Source of the DNA: Macrosoma leucophasiata
Lineage: Eukaryota; Arthropoda; Insecta; Lepidoptera; Hedylidae
Assembly (NCBI GenBank): GCA_036365455.1
Contig: JAWQUS010000007.1
Location: forward strand, 24,196,001 to 24,260,000
Direction: 5' to 3'
DNA: 64,000 nucleotides
Both the position numbers and the translations under genes were made by a program. Position 1 is the stretch's first letter, and the number at the start of each line of letters is the position of its first letter. A model generated the notes under the pieces. It made no database searches. It saw nothing but the letters and a program-made list of their open reading frames with translations, and was not told the DNA's origin. Shown piece by piece: positions 56,853-64,000 of this stretch.

Positions 56853-57134
56853 ATTTTTTTTATGTAATGAAAGTGGCAAACAAGCATTCAGTTCACATTG
56901 ATGTTAAGTGATGACTGCAGCCTATAGACACCCACACAAAGACCAGAGGTCAAAATGCAGAAGCGTTACCATTTCTGAGGCCTAAGGTGTTATGCCTCTG
57001 TGCCGGAAATTACAGGGCCGTACATTACAACCTGACCGGAACACGATAGTGCTGAACACTACCATTTAGCGGCAAATATATTAGGTAATGCGGTGGTGCC
57101 CGCGAGCTCCGTCATAACTCTACCATCAATGATT
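56853..57134 (-). mobile_element. SINE-A, reverse orientation
   Basis: TATGTAATGAAAGTGGCAAA to GTGGTGCCCGCGAGCTCCGT and ACTCTACCATCAATGATT. Nearly complete, with deletions around CCTACG and CTGGAG near the 5' end. Confidence 0.92.
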
Positions 57135-57224
57135 ATATATCCATTGTACTAGTTGTTGTAGTACTGTAGTACTTTTTGTTGACATGAGTCCATCGTTAAG
57201 ACTAATTGAAGTTATTATTAAAAA

Positions 57225-57268
57225 ATAAAAACTGCAAGCTTATTCATAAATAAGCTTGCAGTTTTTAT
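57225..57268. repeat. Perfect hairpin, 20-bp arms
   Basis: ATAAAAACTGCAAGCTTATT, loop CATA, exact reverse complement. Unexplained by any flanking element. Confidence 0.93.
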
Positions 57269-57555
57269 ACAATTTTTCTTTGTATAATTCATGTTTCATG
57301 TAATTCTTTGTATTGTGCACTTTAACAAAAACACAACACAATCTAATATATTCAATAAGAAAATATCTTTATTTTAGTATTAAAGCAAAAACGGAGAAAA
57401 AGGGAGGAATGCGGTAAAAGGGAGACCGTGCGCACACCTTGTGTGAAGACGGACTACTCGTAATATAAATAAACCGACGTAGCATGCTCTATTAACAATA
57501 ATATAGTTGCACGTATAACGTATGACAGACTAACGCATTTTCTGTTTGTCGGCAG

Positions 57556-57823
57556 GCATGAAAATGACTATGTCAACGACAGCGACCATGAGCGCGAGGG
57601 TACACAGAAAGGTGATACGCGCGCCGCATAAGCGTGCGCACCCGGGCAAGTCCGGGCTCGCGGGCAAGATGCTACATGCGGGCAAGATGGCGAACCCGGG
57701 AAAATTTTCGCACATGGGCAAATTTGGCAAACTCGCCCACTATGCTCACACACACGCGCTCCGGCCGCCAGAGCCTTGCGACAATAGTAACGACAGCGGC
57801 CTTGGGCCGGATCCCGTCAACAG
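57556..57823 (+). CDS. Candidate internal or first coding exon (copy 1)
   Basis: A GC-rich open segment bounded by a good splice acceptor (TTTCTGTTTGTCGGCAG, AG at 57554-57555) and a strong donor (CAACAG|GTGAGAG at 57823/57824). First ATG at 57558; the exon ends in phase 2. The peptide has a six-residue periodic GK pattern (GKSGLA, GKMLHA, GKMANP, GKFSHM, GKFGKL), then LRPPEPCDNSNDSGLGPDP. A related exon lies at 58030-58215. Differences between the two copies often fall at third codon positions with amino acids kept, a sign of coding history. The family is not recognised, and other exons were not found. Confidence 0.4.
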
Positions 57824-57862
57824 GTGAGAGTTCGGAACTCCGCTTCGTTTTTAATGCTTCAG
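57824..57862 (+). other. Conserved 39-nt GT...AG box, copy 1
   Basis: GTGAGAGTTCGGAACTCCGC to GCTTCAG, followed by CTTTTGTGACGTA. It contains the hyphenated palindrome GAGTTC-G-GAACTC and in-frame stops. It matches 58216-58254 at 36 of 39 positions, more than the flanking candidate exons do. Starts with a donor and ends like an acceptor, but 39 nt is shorter than ordinary insect introns. Confidence 0.7.
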
Positions 57863-57953
57863 CTTTTGTGACGTACTAGCGTTATATGTACTGAACGAGG
57901 TGGACAAACTTGTCCGCAATATGCAAGCTCGTCGCCGTGATCTTACCGCGTGA
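57863..57953 (+). CDS. Candidate terminal coding segment after box 1
   Basis: If the 39-nt box is removed, codon AG|C is completed and the frame continues SFCDVLALYVLNEVDKLVRN, MQARRRDLTA, then TGA. The stop is followed in the same frame by TAA TAG TAA TAA TAG. The counterpart after box 3 keeps PNEVDELVRTMQVR. Coding status is inferred from this pairwise similarity only. Confidence 0.3.
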
Positions 57954-57997
57954 TAATAGTAATAATAGCTGCTGTCATCGATGGGTGATATCAACAG

Positions 57998-58029
57998 GTA
58001 GAGTACGAAACTCTTAATTTACGCTTCAG
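57998..58029 (+). other. 32-nt GT...AG box, copy 2 (short type)
   Basis: GTAGAGTACGAAACTCTTAA to GCTTCAG. It is 31 of 32 identical to 58619-58650 and a shortened relative of the 39-nt boxes. It is preceded by ATCAACAG and followed by CTTTTGTGACGTAATAGC, so the flank is also shared. Confidence 0.7.
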
Positions 58030-58215
58030 CTTTTGTGACGTAATAGCACTATATATATTCTCATATGTGGGTAAGATTGTAAAACCGGAGAAATTAGCGC
58101 AGCTGGATAACTTCGGCAAGCTTGACCATTATACACAGGCAAGGACATACGCGCTCCGACTGCCTGAGCTGTGCGACGATATTAACGACAGTGGCATCGG
58201 GTCCGACCCAAACAG
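58030..58215 (+). CDS. Candidate exon copy 2
   Basis: Open from the AG of box 2: SFCDVIALYIFSYVGKIVKP, EKLAQLDNFGKLDHYTQART, YALRLPELCDDINDSGIGSD, PN, then donor AACAG|GTGAGAG at 58215/58216 in the same phase as copy 1. Aligned parts (GKxxKPxKxxQxxxFGKLxHY; LCDDxNDSGxGxDP) keep the motif while third positions drift. DSGIGS fits the DSGxxS phosphodegron pattern recognised by beta-TrCP in IkB-type proteins; copy 1 has DSGLGP, which does not. Whether it is expressed is unknown. Confidence 0.35.
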
Positions 58216-58254
58216 GTGAGAGTTCGGAACTCCGCTTTGTTTTAAATGCTCCAG
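58216..58254 (+). other. Conserved 39-nt GT...AG box, copy 3
   Basis: GTGAGAGTTCGGAACTCCGC to GCTCCAG. Same length as copy 1. After it the frame continues SFCGVLPLGRYMYRTPNEVD, ELVRTMQVR to TAA at 58382; relative to copy 1 the downstream segment has a 15-nt (in-frame) insertion. Confidence 0.7.
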
Positions 58255-58378
58255 CTTTTGTGGCGTACTACCGTTAGGTAGGTATATGTACCGTACACCG
58301 AACGAAGTCGACGAACTTGTTCGCACTATGCAAGTTCGTCCCTTCATCTGCTCTAGCCGCATGATAATAATCGTCACG

Positions 58379-58582
58379 CGATAAAACTACCACCACTGCG
58401 GTGGCCAATCCGCCTGCCAAGCGTGGTGATGATGGTGATGAATATGCTCATCACCATCATCACCACTTACCTAAACTTACCTCTTACCTAAAGACGCACA
58501 ACACTATTGTAAGTGTCTTTGGGGAAGACGTTGTCCAGCAGTGGACGTCTTTCAGCTGGAGCGATGATGATGATGATGATTA
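58379..58582 (+). mobile_element. RTE-type family E fragment with GAT repeats
   Basis: Plus-strand copy: ACTACCACCACTGCGGTGGC, CCAATCCGCCTGCCAAGCGT, a TGATGG/CATCACC fold-back (58424-58470), then CAGCAGTGGACGTCTTTCAG and a GATGAT run (58562-58581). It lies between boxes 3 and 4 of the exon-duplication block. Confidence 0.7.
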
Positions 58583-58618
58583 ATAATAGCGGCTTGAATC
58601 GACGGCTATTATGCACAG

Positions 58619-58650
58619 GTAGAGTACGAAACTCTTAATTTATGCTTCAG
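58619..58650 (+). other. 32-nt GT...AG box, copy 4 (short type)
   Basis: GTAGAGTACGAAACTCTTAA to GCTTCAG, then CTTTTGTTACCTAC. Only one base differs from copy 2. The downstream sequence is open for ~30 codons (SFCYLLYSRYASGIC...) without known motif. Confidence 0.7.
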
Positions 58651-58908
58651 CTTTTGTTACCTACTTTATTCGCGTTACGCAAGTGGAATTTGTATAAGCA
58701 CATCCACACAGACCAACGACAGACACAACCCGACCGATCTATAGCAACAGTTGAGAGATCGCCTTTTGCTCTACTCGTTTTGAAGCTTTAAATGTTGTGA
58801 AGTTTTATTACATGATTTGGGAATTTGGAACAAAATCTCTATACTGCCCAGCATTTGTATAATTAAGTTCATCACTCCATCTTACCTGCCCTCTTAATGA
58901 CGTGTGTA

Positions 58909-59193
58909 CGTAACTTCACGCCTGTAATCCCCGGATACAGACGTATGTACAAACACCTACTCCTCGCCGGTTACGTTTTGGTTCATGTAACAGGTGGCGA
59001 GCCTGTTGACATCTCCGAGCCTATTACCAAACACCTAGGTACTGGGAAACTTTCAGAAAATGGAAAGATCCCAATAGAACCAGAGATAAAGGATTTTACA
59101 CCAATATTTCTGATAGTCCCTGGAAACCTGGAAATCGAACCCAGGATAGCGGTAGTGGTAGTGGCTTGCTACCACTAAGGCTACTGAGGCAGT
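58909..59193 (-). mobile_element. SINE-B with full tRNA-like head, reverse orientation
   Basis: Reverse strand starts ACTGCCTCAGTAGCCTTAGT, then GGTAGCAAGCCACTACC, B-box GGGTTCGATTTCCAGG, and the body to GGCGTGAAGTTACG. The CCCCTTCGGGG stretch near the 3' end is deleted (CCCCGGATACAGACG). Confidence 0.92.
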
Positions 59194-59865
59194 TTAATTG
59201 ACATGTAAATATTCCTCTTGAGGTAAAATAAGTCTTCTACTCCCTCATAATTATCACTGACAGCCTGTTTTTGGCTTTGTAATAATGATTTTTAATTTTC
59301 CTATAAAAACAATTCGCATAGAGTTGAAATTCGGTGCAGATTTTCTTAAACAATTATAAATTCGATTTCTAATTGCGAATTTGACGGATTGGAGTTTAGA
59401 CCACATGTCAGTTACAAGTCAAACTAAAATCGAAAAGAATAGGTATGCTTTTAAATACCTAACTTTTTCAACACAATTGAATTAGTGGGTGCTTGTGATA
59501 TTTTTTATGTAGTACATAGGAACTGTGCTCTGTTTCAACTTCGAACGTTCGCAAACTTAGTAAGTACAGATTTCGCTGAACTGAACAGCACAATATTGAA
59601 AATTTTCTTGTCCGTACAGAATGTTCTTGTTCATCTTGCTATCACCGGGTTCTTTTAATTTGAGTCTAGAAATCTACGACATATGTATAATGTACAGAAG
59701 TGTAACAAAGTCAATAAATGTTTCACATAAATAGACACACTGTAGGCGGGGCATTAAAACGACACACCGCATCGCATCAGGCTAATGCACGTTTCCTTGC
59801 CACTCGGCGAAATTACCTTGTCGCGACCATTGAATGCAAGCATTGTCAATTTTTTTTAAAATTTT

Positions 59866-60140
59866 TGTTTTTTAGGTAACAAAAGTGGCAAACAAGCGTG
59901 CAGTTCACATTGATGTTAAGTGATGACTGCAGCCTATAGACACCCACACAATGATCAGAAGTCAAAATACAGATGCGCTGCCACTCCTGAGGCATTAGGT
60001 GTTATGCCTCTGTGCCGGAAATTACAGAGTCGTACATTATTACCTGACCGGAACACGATAGTGCTGAACACTACCATTTAGCGTATATTAGGTAATGCGG
60101 TGGTGCCTACGCCCGCGAGCTCTACCACCAGTAAAAATTG
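59866..60140 (-). mobile_element. SINE-A with 10-bp target duplication
   Basis: Reverse-strand copy, poly-T side GTTTTTTAGGTAACAAAAGT to TCTACCACCAGTAAAAATT. TGTCAATTTT occurs at 59844-59853 and 60145-60154, the target duplication. Internal losses include GGCAA in TTAGCG|TATATTAGG. Confidence 0.92.
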
Positions 60141-60508
60141 ACAATGTCAATTTTCAAAGTGAGTTTTTGTTGTGATTACAGTTAGGTTGTTTGCGTAAAT
60201 GGAACCAAAATCGAATCGATGACTGTATGAGAGTTACATAAATCAAAAAAATATTGTTCGTAGCTAGAAACACTATTTTATGAAAAATAATTCATGTGAT
60301 GGAACTTTCAACAGTTCTGTTAATTTTCGTTCTAGCATTCTTTCCAATAATTGACATGTAGATAATGCCTCTTACAGGATTAAATTCGCCTAAAATAAAT
60401 GTTATATTGTATCATATTAACATATTTAAATGAAAAAGTTAAATAAATAAAATTTGTATTAAGTATGTCATCTACATAAATCTTATACACGATTGTATCG
60501 CTGATACA

Positions 60509-60759
60509 TCAATAAAAAAATCAAAAGATGTTCGTTAGTCTCGCTAAAACTCGACAACGGCTGGACCGATTTGGCTAATTTTGGTTTTAAGTGATTTTTG
60601 GAAGTCCAGGGAAGGTTTAAAAGATAAGAAAATATGATGAAATTGAAGAAGAATAGTAAAACCCACAATTTCATTTTCCCATACAAATAGTCCGTATCTA
60701 TCAAACCTTTGACACATTATTTCATTCTGAGGCAATTCGAAGTTTGACGGGTCAACTAA
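60509..60759 (+). mobile_element. Mini-Helitron
   Basis: TCAATAAAAAAATCAAAAGA to TTTGACGGGTCAACTAA, between A (60508) and T (60760). Same family as 33603 and 62911. CTAA instead of CTAG is within the CTRR rule. Confidence 0.82.
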
Positions 60760-62573
60760 TATTTAAATATTCATAATAACAGAGTATCATTATTATCGCA
60801 AAGACTAAAGATTCATTAAACGAGATATAAAAGGTGTTATGTATTCTTCAAGTTAATATAATTAATTACCTGGCTCCTTGACGTATTCGTATATTAATTT
60901 GAAATTAAATATTTGGCCTCTGCGATTCAATCTATTTGCGATTGTTATGATAACAAAATTCCAGAATCTGTTAAAATTGTGGCATAGTGCCTAGCAACTA
61001 AACATTGCCGATTCACGTTTTAGTTAGATCTATGCGCAATCTTAGCCCGTGTCTTAGAATTTGGAAAACAAAATTGTTATTGGATCTAATTGAAATGTAG
61101 CCTCTTAACCCGACTGCCAAGGTATCCCGGACGAAGTCGTGGGCGCAGCAAGTATAAAAGTAGCCTAAATTACTCCTTATTACATAAGCTATCTGCCAGT
61201 GAAAGTCCCGTCAAAATAAGTCCAACCGTTCCCAAGATTAGCCCCGCCAAACAGACAAACAGACAAAAATTGTTGTAAAAAGTAAAAAAAAAAAAGTAAC
61301 CATACAAATATGAATAATGCGACTGTTATTTAGATTTCTGTGATTGTGACCGACTTAATTAGTATCTATTCTTCAGTGTATTTTGGGGTAATCTGGTTTG
61401 GTAGTGTATCATATTTTTACATGGCTGAGTTGCCTTGCTGTTGACAAATATTGGCTTGTGTTCTAACTTTAATACAAGTTAGATACTTAATTTATTTTCC
61501 TATAGGTAAATAGGTAGGACCTAATAGAACTAGTATGTACCTACTTACATTCTCTAATGCAAGTTACGTGGTTTTATCCTCTAAGCTATACAAAGCTTAG
61601 CTAAAGCTTTGTATTATATCGATCTTGGTTAGAGAAAAAAGTCACAACGAACACTTTGTATGATTTCTAAGTATTCCTTCCTTACGTGTCTCGTTTTCTT
61701 CATCTTCAGTAGAATTTTTGAAAACAAACTGAATAGCCTCGATAAAAGCATTTATTTTATATCGGTCATACGCGGATCCACCGCGACCTTCATCCGTATT
61801 TAGTTGTGCGCACGCGCGACTGCCCTGCGCGTGCGCCTATCGACCGATCCACTTCTAATGTTTGTACCACTGTCACGATTAACGCACTTTTTATCTGTTC
61901 AGATTTTTTAGTTCTATCTTTTTAATCTTCTTTATCGATTTAAATACGTTTTCCATGGAGGATTCTTAATCACAGTGAATAGTTTTTAACAATCAATTCG
62001 CCAAGTAATTTTCAAAGATTTCAGACACAAGTCCAATTTTACTTTCCTCGTCAAATCCAGATTTAATATGACGCAAAATAATTTATACCGAACGACTTTA
62101 GCGGATGATAAAAATAAATGTGAAGGCCTACACAAAACCGAGAAGGTTAAATTTTGCTGAGAACGCTTACATAATGTGCTGTGTCGTAGGTTAGTTACCG
62201 TATCACATGCCTTGTGTACTTTGATCTATAAACATGAAGATAGTGGTGAATGCTTAGCTTTGCGAAAACGTTTATCGACACCCGTCATCGAATGAAGGTC
62301 GCGCCTAATGTTTGAAGATAAGCATCTGTATAATTGGCTGGCTTAATGTTAGATTAGATATATCCGTATGTTGAGGATTGCGTTCGAAATTATAGTAAAA
62401 AATAGGGTGTTTCACAAGGTTTTCTGAAGTATTTTTAGAATGGACAATAAAATTATTACTGTTTGCGATGCACCCTTACACCTGCCGCCTTCAGGGTCAC
62501 AGGTGTAATTGAATTTGAATTAAATAACCGACATGTTACTTATGTTCGAAGTTGCTTTTGTTTTACATCTTTA
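60760..62573. other. No gene; one interspersed repeat and one CpG patch
   Basis: 61105-61295 is a copy of the AAAGTCCCGTCAAAAT repeat (TAGCCTAAATTACTCCTTAT, AGTGAAAGTCCCGTCAAAAT). At 61775-61865 CG-rich words (GATCCACCGCGACCTTCATC, GTGCGCACGCGCGACTGCCC) stand out from AT-rich surroundings and could mark a promoter; no exon can be tied to it. Confidence 0.35.
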
Positions 62574-62906
62574 TCTAAACTAATATTATAAAGAGGTAAT
62601 ATTTTTTTTGTTTGTTTATTTGTAATGAATAGACTCAATAACTACTGGACCGATTTTAAAAATTATTTCACTATTCGAAAGCTACATTATCCACGGGTAA
62701 CATAGGCTATATTTTATTTTGGAAAAAATAGGGTTCCGTAAGATATTTGGGTTTTTCAGACACAATTTTTTATTTTGCGTACGCTGCCTAAACTATAAAA
62801 GATATCGAGGAAGAATTAAGGCTATATCTATGTATAATCATCACGCTAAGACGAATAGGAGCGGGTAGGCAACACTGCACCGCGCGAAGCCGGGGCGGGC
62901 CGCTAG
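62574..62906 (+). mobile_element. Mini-Helitron, second family
   Basis: TCTAAACTAATATTATAAAG to GAAGCCGGGGCGGGCCGCTAG, flanked by A (62573) and T (62907). Its 3' end matches the element at 3764 (GCCGGGGCGGGCCGCTAG), while the 5' part differs. 333 bp, no helicase. Confidence 0.8.
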
Positions 62907-62910
62907 TGAG

Positions 62911-63138
62911 TATATAAAAATCAATTGATGTTCGTTAGTCTCGATAATGGCTATACCGATTTGGCTAATTTTGGTTTTTAATGATTTTTGGAAGTCCAGG
63001 GAAGGTTTAAAAGGTAAGAAAATATGTAGAAATTGAAGGAACCACATATTTATTTTCACATACAAATTGTCCGTATCTATCAAATCTTTGACACATTATT
63101 TAATTGTGTGGCAATACGAAGTTTGCCGGGACAGCTAG
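62911..63138 (+). mobile_element. Mini-Helitron, 5' end lost
   Basis: TATATAAAAATCAATTGATG to AAGTTTGCCGGGACAGCTAG. Same family as 33603 and 60509. It starts five bases after the preceding Helitron ends, and it is followed by C instead of T, so its boundaries have been altered. Confidence 0.75.
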
Positions 63139-63355
63139 CGGACCACTCACAACGCCGGGCGTCTTGGGACGCCTGGCGTTGTGAGTGGTCGGGACAGGGA
63201 CCTTTGGGTGTCGGACTAGGTGATGTCCGTCGCCCAAATGGAAATAGGTCCCAAGCTGGGTGGCGTGCACGTGTTCCGCACGCCAATAATGTTGGTTGGA
63301 GCCAAAGAGCTCAACCTGCGGAGGGCTCGGAGACGAGCAGCCGCCGGCGGCTGAT
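63139..63355. mobile_element. GC-rich repeat starting with a long hairpin
   Basis: 63141-63190 folds on itself (GACCACTCACAACGCC / GGCGTTGTGAGTGGTC with GGCGTC/GACGCC inside). Then GC-rich sequence (GTGTCGGACTAGGTGATGTC, CAGCCGCCGGCGGCTGATAA) that stops at TAATAATTTTATTTATTT. Probably part of a LINE or SINE; no family recognised. The 174-codon open frame crossing here (63033-63557) joins three unrelated repeats and is not a gene. Confidence 0.5.
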
Positions 63356-63419
63356 AATAATTTTATTTATTTATTTAACATTTTATTGCCTTATAAACAC
63401 AAAACCGCTCTTGAAATTG

Positions 63420-63962
63420 TCATCTACACAAAAACCAAAATGCAGCTGCGTTGACACCCCTGACTTACTGGTGGCAGCCGCATTACTTATGGCCTTATTA
63501 CACGACACGGTATTCAGGGTACAAAACGACGGAAAACGACGGGAAACTACGTACTAAACGTTGAAACGGCACAATCACACATTGTTCCATACTGTTCATA
63601 TTTGTACTGTGTGTAGTTAGGTCGATAGGCTGACCGGGCCGCTCCAGTCGCCCTAATTAGGGACCTTAACTCCCTAAATGTTATTTCACTACCCTAACCC
63701 TTGCTATCGGACCCTAAATACCGTGTCGTGTAATAAGGCCATTCATCTATTTGCCGTCAAATAGTAGTGTTCAGCACTATCGTGTTCCAATTAGATTGTA
63801 ATGTATGGCTCCGTAATATCAAGCCATAACAACTCAGTCGTAGGTCTCAGGGTTGGCAATGCATCTGCATTCTGACCTCTGGTTTTTGTGAAGATGTCTA
63901 TAGGCGGCAGTCATCACTTAACATCCATGTGAGGTGAAAGCTTGGTTGCCACCCAAAAACAA
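63420..63962. mobile_element. SINE-A pair, head-to-head, split by a MITE
   Basis: 63420-63464 is a minus-strand SINE-A scrap (CATCTACACAAAAACC, GCAGCTGCGTTGACACCCCT). 63465-63489 starts a plus-strand SINE-A (TTACTGGTGGCAG, CCGCATTACTTA), which resumes at 63742 (ATCTATTTGCCGTCAAATAG) and runs to GCTTGGTTGCCACCCAAAAA. Confidence 0.8.
63490..63741. mobile_element. MITE in SINE-A, Harbinger-like
   Basis: Inverted ends TGGCCTTATTACACGACACG and CGTGTCGTGTAATAAGGCCA, then TATTCAGGGT / ACCCTAAATA. Flanked by TTA (63487-63489) and TTC (63742-63744); the uninterrupted SINE-A sequence at this place is ATTACTTAAT, so TTA is the likely duplication. Three-base TWA duplications point to PIF/Harbinger; inferred. 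Confidence 0.75.
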
Positions 63963-64000
63963 TGTTTGCTTCCCTTGCCTTTGTTGGTCAACGAACAACA

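Noticed and set aside
63033..63557. 174-codon open frame
   Set aside because: It crosses a Helitron, an unrelated GC-rich repeat, SINE-A scraps and a MITE in one read-through; no domain spans these joins.

Overview
The window looks like a piece of a moth or butterfly (Lepidoptera) nuclear genome. It is AT-rich, and no full-length gene can be read on either strand. It is packed with short retroposons and DNA-transposon relics whose tails and protein fragments are of lepidopteran type: an RTE-type LINE ending in ATGATG repeats, a CR1-like LINE 3' end, a jockey-type reverse transcriptase tail, small Helitrons ending in CTAG, and tRNA-headed SINEs. There are no bacterial operons, no rRNA, no CRISPR array and no convincing functional tRNA gene.

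Layout. 1-6 kb: SINE copies, a local duplicated repeat, the first hAT-type MITE and a Helitron. 6.5-6.8 kb: a CpG-rich patch that could be a non-coding first exon. 9.8-11.6 kb: a LINE 3' half with a long CA/CTCA microsatellite and an ATT-repeat tail, into which a second LINE with a restriction-like endonuclease domain has landed in opposite orientation. 12-16 kb: LINE tails, a TA-flanked MITE and a nearly identical tandem-plus-inverted cluster of tRNA-like SINEs. 17-23 kb: another CpG patch, more MITEs and a four-unit degenerate tandem array whose spacers each hold a different transposon. 23-36 kb: nested SINEs, two 0.5-kb TIR elements, fold-back SINE pairs and a Helitron inside a TIR element. 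36-51 kb: SINE-A copies, a jockey remnant, two hAT-type MITE families, and a degenerate coding-like tandem repeat near 50 kb. 51-55.3 kb: the largest stretch with no recognised element. 57.5-58.7 kb: the only block with gene-like signals, namely a GC-rich open segment with a splice acceptor and donor, duplicated once, and punctuated by four short, strongly conserved GT...AG boxes of 39, 32, 39 and 32 nt. 59-64 kb: SINEs, Helitrons and a MITE nested in SINE-A.

How the parts relate. One SINE family (called SINE-A here) has more than twenty copies. Its last ~70 bp resemble the 3' end of a LINE also present in the window, which suggests it borrows that LINE's machinery. SINE-A copies are the landing site for SINE-B, two hAT-type MITE families, a Harbinger-like MITE and a LINE tail, while another SINE-A copy sits inside SINE-B, so insertions can be ordered in time. 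One hAT-type MITE family has six end-to-end copies, all with 8-bp target duplications (perfect or one mismatch) and two size classes. Family names here are working labels; assignments rest on reading termini, target duplications and translated fragments by eye.
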